Program-made: the position numbers and the translations under genes
The notes under the pieces: model-generated
What the model saw: only the letters and a program-made list of their open reading frames with translations
Database searches by the model: none
Told to the model about the DNA's origin: nothing
NCBI GenBank assembly: GCA_032718475.1
Contig: JAUCBJ010007234.1
Coordinates: forward strand, 1-64,000
DNA length: 64,000 nt
DNA from: Nemertoderma westbladi
Lineage: Eukaryota; Xenacoelomorpha; Nemertodermatida; Nemertodermatidae
Direction: 5' to 3'
In this document: positions 33,165-44,460 of the stretch, in pieces
Layout: every line of letters begins with the position of its first letter
How positions within the stretch are numbered: position 1 is the first letter of the stretch

Positions 33165-33779
33165 CCTATCAGTAGGGAACATACCCTTAAATAAGCTCCA
33201 AAACTGGGTTCTTATTTAAGGAAAATGGCTCTTATTTAGGGGTTTTTGGGCCTTTTTTGGATATTTTTTCGACATAATATGCAAGAACTTGTTTCCGGTA
33301 AAAATACCGCATAATTTTATTTCACAATATAAAAGTTGGGTCTTTCTTGAACATAATGCAAAAAACCAGAAAACATTTCACCGTCCGGTTTTTTTTCTAC
33401 AAGCGTTTTAAAATTGCATCAAAAATACGACCAGTTCCTAATAAGAGGGATTTTTTAAATTTACCTTATTTAAGACATCGAAATTGTACACATAAATACT
33501 AAAAGTCCTTAAATAAGAACTTTTTGACATGGGTTTCATATTTAGGTATACAATTTCATTCCAAAATCTGCATACTCCTTAAATAAATTAAATATTTCTC
33601 ATTTCTCAAATATTAAATTAAATAAATTAAATATCCTTATATAATGTCTCTTATAACCTCGTCTCCCAGCCCCGTCCTCCTTCTGCCCTTAACTGCTTAT
33701 GACAGTTATGACCTCCTAACTGCCTAACCTTTACAGGACATTGCAAGATGCCGAGATAAGGGAGCTTCTGAGCTTAATT

Positions 33780-35030
33780 TGATAGGTGCAAAAATGCACA
33801 ACGAGCAACAATGACCAACAACGAGCAACAAATGAACAATGAGTAACAAAACAACGAGCAACAATGAGCAACAACAAGTAACATTGAGCAATACTAAAGT
33901 GGTGAAAGTACAACAACGAGCAATAATGAGGAACAACGACTGAACGAGCAACAATGAGCAACAACGAGTAACAATGAGCATCTACAGAACTACGAATACT
34001 GCGAGTAACATTGAGCAACAATGAGAAACAATGAGCAACAACGAGCAAAAATGAGCAATACTGCAATAATAAAGTACAACAACGAGCAACAATGAGCAAC
34101 AGCGAGAAACAACGAACAACAATGAGCAATAATGAGGAACAACGACTGAACGAGCAACAACGAGCAACAATGAGCAACAACGAGTAACATTGAGAGACAA
34201 CGAGCAACAATGAGCAATAATAAAGTACAACAACGAGAAACAATGAGCAACAACGAGAAACAACGAGCAACAATGAGGAACAACGACTGAACGAGCAATA
34301 ATAAAGTACAACAATGAGCAACAACGAGTAACAATGAGTAATAATGAGCAACAATGAGCAATAATAAAAGTACAACAACGAGCAACAACGAGAAACAACG
34401 AGCAACAATGAGGAACAACGACTGAACGAGCAATAATAAAGTACAACAACGAGCAACAACGAGAAACAACGACCAATAATTAGGACATGAGGAACAACGA
34501 GTAACAATGAGCAACAATGACAATGAGTAACAACGGGTAACATTGAGCAATAATAAAGTATAACAACGAGTAACATTGAGCAACAACGAGCAACAATGAG
34601 AAACACTGAGCAACAATGAACAATAATAAAGAACAACAACGAACAACAATGAGCAACAACGAGAAACAACGAGCAATAATGAGCAACAACGACTGAACGA
34701 GCAACAACGAGTTATATAGAGCAACAATGAGCAATAATAAAGTACAACAACGACTGAACGAGCAGCAACGAGTAATATTGAGCAACAATGAGCAATAATA
34801 AAGTACAACAACGAGAAAAAACGAGCAACAATGAGGAACAACGATTGAACGAGCAATAATAAAGTACAACAACGAGCAACAATGAGCAACAACGAGCAAT
34901 AATAGAGTACAACGAGCAACAACGAGCAATAATAAAGTACAACTAACGAGCAACAATGAGCACCAACAAGCAACAATGAGAAATAATAAAGCACAACGAG
35001 CAGCAATGAGCAACAACGAGCAACAAACTG
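33780..35030 (+). repeat. Degenerate (GAGCAACAA)n satellite
   Basis: About 1.25 kb of AACAACGAGCAACAATGAGC with interspersed AATAATAAAGTAC. The minus strand has long open frames (up to about 360 codons of Leu/Val/Cys/Ser) that are composition artefacts: no start, no domain, several overlapping frames open at once. Confidence 0.92.
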
Positions 35031-35050
35031 CGTCGAACCGGGTTGAATGT

Positions 35051-35385
35051 GGGGGAGAGTCACGTTCAAGTGAGCGAAACCTTAGCATATGGGTGCTATT
35101 AACGAATTGTCTGTCGTCGTTGTAAATTTTTTATCGCTAATAACTCGGTCATTCCTTGATGAAATTAAACGAAACTTGGTATGTATGTAGTCTGTCAAAA
35201 GATTATAAATAATCTGAAGTTTGGTAAAAAAACAAACGAACGCAATGAGGCAAATTAAGGAGACGAGTATTGTGTTGAACGACCTCTGACTAACGAAAGA
35301 CAACATGTTAATGGGGTGGGGCCCCTATCAGCTAGGGCTAGCTAAGGCTTTGCTCACTTCATGCTGCGTAAAGGTCCCACGAACG
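35051..35385 (+). mobile_element. Miniature relative of the GGGGCGAG family (copy E)
   Basis: Begins GGGGGAGAGTCACG and ends GTCCCACGAACG, flanked by TGT on both sides (35048-35050, 35386-35388). Subterminal words AAGTGAGCGAAACCTTAGC and its inverse GCTAAGGCTTTGCTCACTT form an inverted repeat. The core 'TAATAACTCGG...ATTCCTTGATGAAAT' matches the core of copies A-C. 335 bp, non-coding. Confidence 0.7.
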
Positions 35386-35934
35386 TGTCCCACTGCTGCC
35401 TGAGCCAGTTGAGCCAAAAACGTCACCCAGTCATCATCTTTAACCTTCTAACGTCTATCAGCTGCCCGACGGAACCATATTTGTGCCTGCCTATTGACAT
35501 GACATTGACATTGGTTTTTTTTCACACCTTTCAAGTACAACATTGTGGACAATCCATCTAAGTGGGGCGTAATGCGGAGCAGAAGAGGAAATGCAGGACA
35601 CAAGTTAGTTTTTCGAAACTGTGCGGCGATGTCCAGTCCAGTTACTTGAGTATGTCTCATCGAAATACGTGACAATGTATGTGCGCTCAGATGGGCGATG
35701 GCGATGGGCTATTCTTTTGAATATCAAAGGGCTATTCTATGCTACCGTGTGAGGTAAGAATGCCAGTGCTAGCAACTTCATTATGATACGATATTCTACA
35801 GAGGATTTATAGAGTGCAGTGCAACCATTGTCCTTATCCTTAACCCAACAATTAGCAATATTCAGACTGACATAAATCAAAGAATTATGAAAGAAGTGTA
35901 ACATATACTGTAAGGAATAAGGAATATTTATTTT
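35386..35934. other. Unassigned interior of the long-TIR element
   Basis: Some GC-richer sequence (35440-35700) with short frames on both strands. I do not recognise a transposase or other domain in it. Confidence 0.4.
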
Positions 35935-36362
35935 ATTTAAGGAATGTGCAGATTTTGGAATACAATTGTATTCCTAAATAAGAAGCCCAGGTCAAAAAGT
36001 TCTTATTTAAGGACTTTTAGTATTTATGTGTACAATTTCGCTATCTTAAATAAGGTTAATTTAAAAAATCCCTCTTATTTAGGAACTGGTCGTATTTTTG
36101 ATGCAATTTTAAAACGCTTGTAGAAAAAAAACCGGACGGTGAAATGTTTTCTGGTTTTTTGCATTATGTTCAAGAAAGACCCAACTTTTATATTGTGAAA
36201 TAAAATTATGCGGTATTTTTACCTGAAACAAGTTCTTGCATATTATGTCGAAAAAATATCAAAAAAAGGCCCAAAAACCCCTAAATAAGAGCCATTTTCC
36301 TTAAATAAGAACCCACTTTTGGAGCTTATTTAAGGGTATGGGGTATGTTCCCTACTGCCTAT

Positions 36363-36749
36363 TGCAGTATTGCCTTAAGACAGTAAGCTGATAGGCCTAA
36401 GCCTGTACAGCTGTAAGCTTTGTTGTTTGTAACGGTAGCGATTACCGGTCCGGTAACTTACCTGCTTACTGACTTATTGATTTAACTTCTGAACTTGCAT
36501 ATAATTCCTGAATTCAGTACATAGTAGGCCTAATTGGCAGATTGGTGACGTGATCCATGATCAGACCTATACCCAACTGAAGCCCTGCAATACCGGTACC
36601 AGGTACATGCGCTAGGCTGCTGGGTAGGTCCGCTGTCAGCTGTTCGGCCTACCTGCTCAGCTCAGCACTCCTCCAACCAGCCATCGCAACAGCGCCTGCT
36701 GCCTGCCCGTCGCAGCTCGATCCAGCGCTTGAGGATATTGTGAAATTTA
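36363..36749 (+). promoter_or_regulatory. Candidate promoter/5' UTR of the CDC42 small effector gene
   Basis: GC content rises from about 36570 to 36730 (CGCAACAGCGCCTGCTGCCT, CGTCGCAGCTCGATCCAGCG), unlike the AT-rich surroundings, and leads directly to the start codon. No TATA box seen. Promoter role is inference. Confidence 0.35.
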
Positions 36750-36750
36750 A

Positions 36751-36758
36751 TGACGTCA
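36751..36758. promoter_or_regulatory. CRE-type palindrome TGACGTCA
   Basis: Perfect CREB/ATF consensus 10 bases upstream of the likely start codon of the CDC42 small effector. It overlaps a possible earlier ATG at 36750. Position could be chance. Confidence 0.35.
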
Positions 36759-36767
36759 ATTTCTAAA

Positions 36768-37046
36768 ATGGTGTTGTCGGATAATTGGTTCCTATGTTTT
36801 TCCTGTTGCTGGAACCAGCAACCTCATCAACCAAAAAAGAAACCGATTGATCGGAACATGATAGGAATGCCAACAAACTTTGAACACACCAGCCACCTGG
36901 GCTCTACGGATGCTGGATCAAGCAGTCCTATGCAAGACTTATCACAGAGAATGAGTGGTAAAGGCGGCTATCTAAGACAAGTAAACTCCCCAAGCAGTGA
37001 CTCTCTAACTACCGGTAGAGAACATAATGTTTTGGTCTTGAAGTGA
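36768..37046 (+). CDS. CDC42 small effector protein (SPEC family)
   Basis: 92 residues from the ATG at 36768 (an in-frame ATG at 36750 would add six). It starts 'MVLSDNWFLCFSCCWNQQP', matching the W-L-C-F-x-C-C N-terminus of human CDC42SE1/2, where the cysteines are palmitoylated for membrane attachment. Then comes a basic KKKP patch and the CRIB-type motif 'IDRNMIGMPTNFEHTSHLGS' (I-x-x-P-x2-F-x-H-x2-H-x-G), which binds GTP-loaded CDC42 and links it to actin. 'GKGGYL' corresponds to the conserved KGGY. The C-terminus differs. A donor-like site at 36981 (CAA-GTAAAC) could lead to another exon, so the last about 20 residues are uncertain. Length is close to the human 79-84 residues. Confidence 0.8.
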   Translation: MVLSDNWFLCFSCCWNQQPHQPKKKPIDRNMIGMPTNFEHTSHLGSTDAGSSSPMQDLSQRMSGKGGYLRQVNSPSSDSLTTGREHNVLVLK

Positions 37047-40000
37047 TAATCCATTATGATTGTTTTCTTGTAGGCCTAATGTCTATATAATTTGGATGCT
37101 CAGATCTTTGTTTCCATAGTTTTGCAGTTTTGTAATTCATAACACATAAAGTTACAATTACAGAATTACCGGTAGCAGATTTTTTATATGCTACTTTTTG
37201 ATTTAGACAATGGTACCGGTACCGTCGGACAGAGGTATAACTGTATCACTGAATGAGGTATGATAGGCCTGCCTATTGCCTATGTCTAAGTGCCGATGCC
37301 AAACTATGCCAAACCCCTATCCCATTACAGTATCCCCCTAATGCTTCAAATAATTATTGGGGCAGTATTGCTATTGCATTGCATCAAGTATGTTTGTCAG
37401 TTGTTTTGACTACCGGTACCGGTAATTCAATTTATTATTATAATAATACCTGAATACTACAATACCAGAATACGTTCTCGGCACTGCTCGAGTTCTCGCT
37501 TAAAGTTTCGGTCCGCAGTGATATCGTATACAAGATGACCATTTATATTGGCCCATTATTAGCAGTATAATTAATTGTTTATAGTACCGGAAGGTCTATA
37601 TTGAAAATCACCATGTGGAGTGGCCACAAACCATCTCTGCATCTAGTCGTATTTAAACAGTTACCTGTAAATCGAAATTGAAATCATACGGTATATATAT
37701 ATAGCTGTATGTATAGTACTAGTAACCATAGTAACAGTAACCAAAATAATAGAAAGTAAGGCCTTTACAGAAGTAGTACGATACGGTATTATACAGATAT
37801 ATACAACTCATATGTTCCATAACGTGTACCCGTATCCCCTTCCTTTACCTACAGGCTAGTTAGCTGACCGGTAACTATTATCATCATTTTACTCTACTGC
37901 TCCATACTGTCATATTTATCTTATATTTGTTTGGGCTATTGCCAGATATCAGCTAAAGTTTGGGACTGTGGGTGCCACACGAACATCTGTTAAAAACTTA
38001 CTTCGGTGTAGTTAATATTAATAGAGTGTGATTTATATGATATATATGGACGCGTTTGTTACGCACCAGTACGCGTCAGATAGTGGCGCGCATTGACCAC
38101 AATTGTAATAAAATAATCTTCGGCGTAATTTGGTAGCATATGAACAGATGCAATACCGGTAATTGTTTATTGTTTTGGTTACAAAAGGCCGACACAGTAT
38201 ATAATCTGCTCTTTCCCATTAATGATTTAAATTAAATTAAGTTTCTAAACCCACTACTGTAAACACATTATTTGATGATTATTATATATTATTTGATGTG
38301 AAATTTGCGCCATTAACTCCTCCTATACGCTTATATAAATGTAAAGATGTGTGACGGGATGAGTGTGTGTGCTGCTCACTGGTGCAGATCGTAAATCGTT
38401 TTTAACAAATAATTTTTCAAACAAGTATGTAAACGTAGATATGATTTCCAGTATATTATCAACATACTTGTCACTAAAATAGCTTAACTTGCTTTATGTG
38501 ATATTAATAATTAATTACAGTTAAATACTAAATTTCCATACATGTTTAATATTATTTACATATATATTTCAGTTCGTCGATTTTATATTGTATATCAACG
38601 ACAACATCACGATTTAGCCAATGGATATGACAATTTGCCTATTTAAATATTATGGGCATTAATCCGCCTAGTGAATTCCCCATTTTCCCCAGCTACGGTA
38701 TGTATTTTTTAAATTAGAATAATCTACAGAATCATTTTTAATTTATATGTATTTTATTTTTATAGTTTTTACTTATGATTTATAGACATTCTGACAGTAA
38801 AATATTACCATACCATTGTCGGTCGATAACAGCACATTAAAATTTATTCTGATTAAATTCGTGGTATCAAATTACATAGCAGTATGATTCTGTTTTTAAA
38901 TTGAATCCGGTATATATCTTTATTGAGAATATTAAAATATCACTATATTTGTTAGAATTAGTAGAATTATGATTTTGTTAATATCATTTTAATCTTAAAT
39001 TTACGTTAAAACAATATTATTTCCATCATCTGAATCCAAAATCTCGCTAATTTACTTTATAAATAATAAATACTAATAAATTTCATCCCTTCATTTTGTC
39101 TGAATGGTTTTTTTTGTTTACTTAATATTTCTATAATATTGTGTGCTATTAATACATTATATTAATTAATTCCAATTCAATTAGTACTTCACTATAATTA
39201 CGAACGAATACTAATTTTATTTAACATTAAAGAACAATTGAGTAAATTTGGTTTGATAGTTCTCGGATATCAAAAAAAGCCCCTAACCCTAAAAGAATAT
39301 ACAGTTGTAGCCTATTTACTACTATTACGTGTTTTGGGTGGTAAATATGTATATATATCAGATATTCGTAATAATAGGAGATATTCTAGATGATGTTAAA
39401 AATACATAACTACTGTAGTTCTTTTAGTTAATGACGAATATTCAGTTCAGATATTAAATTTAAAAAGGGTATATAATAAATTAATTTACATATATTTAAA
39501 TTGGCTAAGTGCCAACATTGTAAATAATGCTTAAAGTAAAACACTAAGTGATATAACTAACACATAGTACTACTGTTCTGGGATTATTGGCATTGTTGGA
39601 TACATAATTAACTTAACGAACTAGTTTGATAATTTGCACCAGTAATACAATTATACAGTTTAGATTAGAGATGAAACCAGTGGGGTTCGCCATCTAATTT
39701 ACGTAATAATTGTACGTTTTATATAATTAGTAATTATTGACGTCCCATTTTGTGGCGTTACGATTTTTATTTTTTAAATTTATAACTTTTGTTCATAATT
39801 CATAATTACAAGTGGCGTTTATACTGCCGAACTGATTGTGTACGTACTTTACTAAATGTAAAACAATTATGTAGTCTCCCTCGATCTACCCTATAACGGT
39901 CTGGAAAAAATGTGAATTAACCCTGCCTGATATATTAGTTGGTGTCAGAAATATATTATAATTCTTAGTTATTTTATAAAATTATGATTGTAGGTGCTCT

Positions 40001-40229
40001 GTAGTAGTCAGTGTATAATTCGTAATTTCATAACATTTAATTTCATATCTATATATTTAATGGTATGATATTGAGTTGTATACTGTTCAGGGCTTTTGTA
40101 ACATTTCGTTTTGAATATATATTATATTTGATTCATATACATTTTATTTATAAATCTATAAGGTTAATAATTTTAATAATATAATTGTATGGAGTTAAAT
40201 TAAAGCGTTATTTTTCTTTTTAATTCATA
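37047..40229. other. Long AT-rich intergenic stretch
   Basis: No gene found. 38150-38230 holds a fragment of the dispersed repeat (TTATTGTTTTGGTTACAAAA, CTGCTCTTTCCC). 39490-39600 contains 'TTGGCTAAGTGCCAACATTG', a relative of the hairpin element at 45002-45282. The remainder shows only AT-rich words. Confidence 0.45.
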
Positions 40230-40880
40230 ATCACAATCACTCACATAACTTATATTTACCGCTCGCACAACTTTATATCCACTCAAACAACTTTATATGC
40301 CGTCTCGCTCACACAACTTTATTTGCCACTCACATAACTTATATTTACCGCTCGCACAACTTTATATCCACTCAAACAACTTTATATGCCGTCTCGCTCA
40401 CACAACTTTATTTGCCACTCACATAACTTATATTTACCGCTCGCACAACTTTATATGCCTTATGCTGCCTCACTCTCACTACTTTATATACCACTCAGAC
40501 AAATTTATTCGCTGCTCACACAACTTTATATGCCTTATGCTACCTCACTCTCACAACTTTATATACCACTCACACAAATTTATTCGCTGCTCACACAACT
40601 TTATGCTGCCTCACTCTCACAACTTTATATACCACTCAGACAAATTTATTCGCTGCTCACACAACTTTATATGCCTTATGCTACCTCACTCTCACAACTT
40701 TATATACCACTCACACAAATTTATTCGCTGCTCACACAACTTTATGCTGCCTCACTCTCACAACTTTATATACCACTCAGACAAATTTATTCGCTGCTCA
40801 CACAACTTTATATGCCTCCCCGCACACAAAACTCGCCGCTCACAAAACTTTATTCGCCGCTCACACAACTATATGTGACG
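40230..40880 (+). repeat. Composite satellite based on 'CACACAACTTTAT'
   Basis: Short module CTCACACAACTTTATATGCC in alternating versions, with higher-order units of about 140-190 bases (e.g. TTATGCTACCTCACTCTCACAACTTTATATACCACTCACACAAATTTATTCGCTG-type blocks, given here only as the motifs ACCTCACTCTCACAAC and AAATTTATTCGCTGCTC). Two plus-strand frames stay open for 170-190 codons but are repeats only. Confidence 0.9.
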
Positions 40881-41544
40881 CTCACAATTAACTCGGAAAC
40901 ATGAAGGGATGTGGGGAATTAATGCAAATCCCATCTCGTTGACTTAATTAATAACTCGTTGACAATGTTTACTATCAACGATTACATGTTGCAGTTTAAT
41001 TTTTTAGTGTAATCGGTTGTTACTTAGGTCGTTTTTCTTGGAGAAGCGTCAATATCAATCGATTTGTTTATTGCAACACTATGTATAGTATAGGCTTAGC
41101 GAAACGATACTTGTAATTAACAACATAAAGGATACAAATACTGCGTTACATTTTAAAATATTATGTTTAGCAGTGTTGTCTAATTAATACGAAAGAGTCA
41201 TGAAAGGTACAGAAATTAATCCACTCATCAGTAATCGAATTTTTCAATGTGTAAACTCGACTGTAAAGTTCAAAATTTACTCGCCAATAAGTCATAAAGA
41301 TTTATGTAGATTACGATTTATTGTTATGTAATTTTTATGTTAATATTTGCTAAGTAAGTAATAGTGTAGTTGTTAAAAATCGAAAAAATTTTGACATATT
41401 AATTTGTATGCAATCATATTTAATTTTTTATTAGTAACTATTAAATATCGCTTGCGTACCAAATATAAATTATGTAGATTTTTATTCTTGAGGATCAAGA
41501 AAAATATATTAATTTTGACCAAGGATTATTTTATTACTCCATTT
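40881..41544. other. No gene recognised
   Basis: AT-rich spacer. Confidence 0.4.
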
Positions 41545-41890
41545 TTCTGAGTTGCTACGCCGGGTTCACTGTGTCAAGTACCGGTACAATGCACACCAGA
41601 CACTATATAACATTGGAGGTATCTCATTTGTTTCACCAAGCTTGACACTAGAACAAAGCCGCCTCCGCTTTGTAGGACATTGCTTTCGCCGTGAGGACCA
41701 GCCAGTGCATAATCTTGTACTGTGGCAGCCTCATGGAGTGAATAAGCATGGTGGACAGCCCATGACTTTCTTGAGACGCATCTTAAAGGACACTGGCCTT
41801 GAAGATGCGGATGATCTAGCAAATGTCATGGGTGATAAGGAGTTGTGGCGGCGCGATTTTGTCGACAGGCCGGCACAGCATTCATGAAAA
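41545..41890 (+). pseudogene. LINE fragment (3' end)
   Basis: Same family as 18958-19612: 'LRRVHCVKYRYNAHQTLYNI', 'RLRFVGHCFRREDQPV', 'LEDADDLANVMGD' to 'DRPAQHS', stop at 41885-41887. It is strongly 5'-truncated and lacks the (TAG)n tail: after AAAATGCAGCTGC the sequence changes to CTCAGAGATAAATATACC. Confidence 0.8.
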
Positions 41891-42208
41891 TGCAGCTGCC
41901 TCAGAGATAAATATACCTCGGAGTAGGAAAGCCTCGGCTTCGTCTCGGATAGTCGTCTACGCTCTACCGGAAACAACAAAACAACCGGGAAATAATTGCA
42001 TGTTATCTAGCCCATGTTATAAAATAATATTCATTCCAGAACAATATTTATTTAACATGGGGTGAATCAGTCAGCTCGTAGTGGCAGAAACTAAAGTGGG
42101 TTGATTCTATTGGTTGTCTGGCAACTGGAGTAGCCTGCTGACGATTGGGGAAGCCTCATCATGTGTGGGCTGGGCTTCCATCCAATACTATATCTTGTAC
42201 TGTGTAAC
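41891..42208. other. Flank of copy C
   Basis: Contains ATATTCATTCCAGAACAATATTTATTTAAC, given here as the word ATTCATTCCAGAACA, which also occurs at 15745 and 43890 in the repeat on the right of copies B and C. No gene. Confidence 0.35.
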
Positions 42209-42211
42209 TGT

Positions 42212-43804
42212 GGGGCGAGCCACGAAGTGAGTGAGCCTTAGCGTAGGGGTCCCATTAATCAACCTGTCGTTCTGTCGCGTTTTTTTTCAGTATTTTATTT
42301 TAAACGTTAATAACTCGGCCAATCCTTGATGAAATCTATCCAAACTTGGTACACATGTTGTTTGGCAAAAGTTTGAAAATTTTCCAAGTAGAATTTGCGT
42401 GGGGCCTTCGTGCAGCATCAGTGTAACTGTTATTGCAGTTATAATAAATTTATTTATCCAAATTTAAAATGCGTTAAATTATTATTACTGTAGGATAAAT
42501 CAGCTGGGTTTCTGACAAATTTTGCAATACATTGGGGCTGTCTGCCAATCTGCATGTACCATGTGTACCGGTACTGTCAGGCTGTACTCAATCCCTGAAT
42601 CGAGAATCCTGCAATCAGTCAATACTGCAATACTGGTCAGTCGGTACCATACACTGCAGACATGCCATATGTAATCTAATTAAACATGGCCCCGGCAACC
42701 CTTGCGGTGATTATAGTTTAGGCCTAATTAGCCCAGTACCGGCACCGGTAATAATAATATAATAGTTTAGATAGTTACCGCTAATCATTCAGTCATTGGC
42801 ACGGTGCACCGTATTGCTGTACTGCCGTTGTAGTGCGCACCGTAGGTACCACCCTACTACCGGCACCGGCTCACCGGTGGCAACTAGCACTTCAGCACTT
42901 GCACAGCAACAGCACTACCGGCGATACACAGGTTGAAATTTATGTAGAGTTTGCTCAACAGTACAGATATGAAATAGTTATCTAAATTATATATATTACT
43001 ATTGACAAGTATTGAAATATATACCGTTATTCGTGTTATCAGTATTTGCAACATCTGACATTGAAGAGGTGAGAGAAGATGAATACCGGCACTCAACAAA
43101 ACCAACGCTTATCACAGGTCGGTATGGTTACCTCGAAACCGGCGCGACTGTCCACTCGAATACAACTTCAAAACACAAACGCCAACAATAAACTGAAAGC
43201 GAATCGAACGTCTTCAGAAGAATCTGTCATTGGGACGAAGAAAAGGAAGCCGAAACCACGGGAATGGACCACAGCTAAGATTGAATGCTCCCATTGTCAG
43301 AGTTCCTGGACCGAAATTGAAACACCAATTGCCGATGGGCTTGATCTCTCAAACCAAAACTTCCTCTGCAGGGTTTGCGCGGCAGTAAAGATTGATAGTC
43401 TGGAAGCTGGCATCCCTAGGTATTATTATTATAAAGAGCGTCAGCCTGCGTTTAATAAATATATTTTAATACAAAACAGGTCGAACGCAAAGAGGCTTAT
43501 AATGAAGACGAGTACTGCATTGATTATATTCCTATAAACCACCTGGCTTTACATATTGAACGTGCGTTTGGAAATAAGTTCGTGCTACCCTTCCGTGGGT
43601 GGTAGATGTCGCGGTTATGTATTGGTGGGTGGGGGAGGGGGGGGGGGGGGGTGCAGATTAAAAGGGGTGAACACGTACTGTCCCCCTTTCTTTGATTAAT
43701 TGCTGGTGTGGGTTAATCTCTCATAACCTGATTTTGTGATCCAGTCCACAATTTAATTTGTATCTCATAACTGGGCCTCGTGCTGCGCGAAGGCCCCACG
43801 AACG
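42212..43804 (+). mobile_element. GGGGCGAG-family element, copy C
   Basis: Complete 1.59-kb copy with TGT at both borders (42209-42211, 43805-43807). Nearly identical to copy B, with the same internal order and poly-G tract (43633-43652). The target was the repeat word GTACTGTGTAACTG/ACAATGTTAAG, which is uninterrupted at 15661 except for one base, so the insertion can be read against an empty site. Confidence 0.83.
43079..43605 (+). CDS. Small Cys-rich protein of the GGGGCGAG family, copy C
   Basis: Exons 43079-43384 and 43480-43605 with the same GTAAAG donor and ACAG acceptor as copy B, phase 0, 143 residues. Differences from B include CGVC changed to CRVC inside the second cysteine pair and Glu to Asp after the splice region. 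The start ATG and both exons are open. Unspliced read-through would give 152 residues. Function unknown; see copy B. Confidence 0.52.
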
Positions 43805-44085
43805 TGTACAATGTTAAGAATACCAGTAAAACATTAAAATAGGAGGGCTGCTTAGTAGTCAACGGTAGCAGCAGCAGATGTCGTAAATATTCATTCCAGA
43901 ACATGTATTTATTAAACTTGGGGGTGTATACGGTTGGGTGCAATCTTCGCCCGAGGGGAACTTCGGCCGCAAGGCAATCTTCGTCCGCTAGCAACCTGCG
44001 CCCAATACGATTTGTGTTAGTAACCATTTTAGATACCAATTGAGGGAATGGAGCAGGTTACAGAGACGGCTTTTTCTAATTGTAC
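43805..44085. repeat. Repeat matching 15659-15960
   Basis: Shared words include GGAGGGCTGCTTAGTAGTCA, ACGGTTGGGTGCAATCTTCG and TACCAATTGAGGGAATGGAG. It carries a shorter CTTCGCCCG-type array than the copy at 15.8 kb. Confidence 0.6.
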
Positions 44086-44460
44086 ATTACAACCTCGAGT
44101 TCAACTCAATTAAATTATAATACATGTAGCTGTTGGTGGTGGTCGCGTATAGCAATAATGCAATAATAATTAAATGTTAATAAAGTGACGCGTGTGATGT
44201 ACTGTGTAGTAGGTATATCAGCTGTAATAGCTTGAAAGATGTAAGTACAGAATATTATACCAATATAGAAAAGAAGGAGACAATTAAATTTGCACACTAA
44301 AATGATTTCAATTATTTTCTCTTGTGTAGAACCAAGGAAAGTTCTTACATTGGTAAAACGGAACAATTAAATTGATTTATTAATAATTTACATTACTTTT
44401 AAAATTGTAAATCTTAATATCAATTAAATTTTGTTTATAATATATTGCATACTCTCACGA
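44086..44460. other. AT-rich, no gene recognised
   Basis: Could contain the decayed 5' end of the Gypsy element that follows; no LTR or primer-binding site was recognised. Confidence 0.3.

Larger units (their letters stand above)
33170..36357. mobile_element. Long-TIR DNA transposon, 3.19 kb, 5-bp target duplication
   Basis: Starts CAGTAGGGAACATACCCTTA and ends with its inverse (GTATGTTCCCTACTG at 36357). CCTAT flanks both sides (33165-33169, 36358-36362). The inverted arms are about 430 bases (33170-33600 and 35935-36357) with high identity, e.g. AACCGGACGGTGAAATG and AAAGACCCAACTTTTATATT. The interior is a satellite, a miniature GGGGCGAG-family element and 400 bases of unassigned sequence. 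No transposase found, so it is non-autonomous; superfamily unassigned. Confidence 0.82.

Noticed and set aside
33731-35088. Minus-strand open frames up to 359 codons rich in Leu, Val, Cys, Ser
   Set aside because: All three frames are open over a degenerate (GAGCAACAA) satellite; no start context, domain or splice support.
39285-39298. Telomere-like CCCTAACCCTAA
   Set aside because: Only two units in AT-rich DNA, no array.
40297-40904. Plus-strand frames of 172 and 193 codons
   Set aside because: Read through the CACACAACTTTAT satellite; repetitive, no domain.
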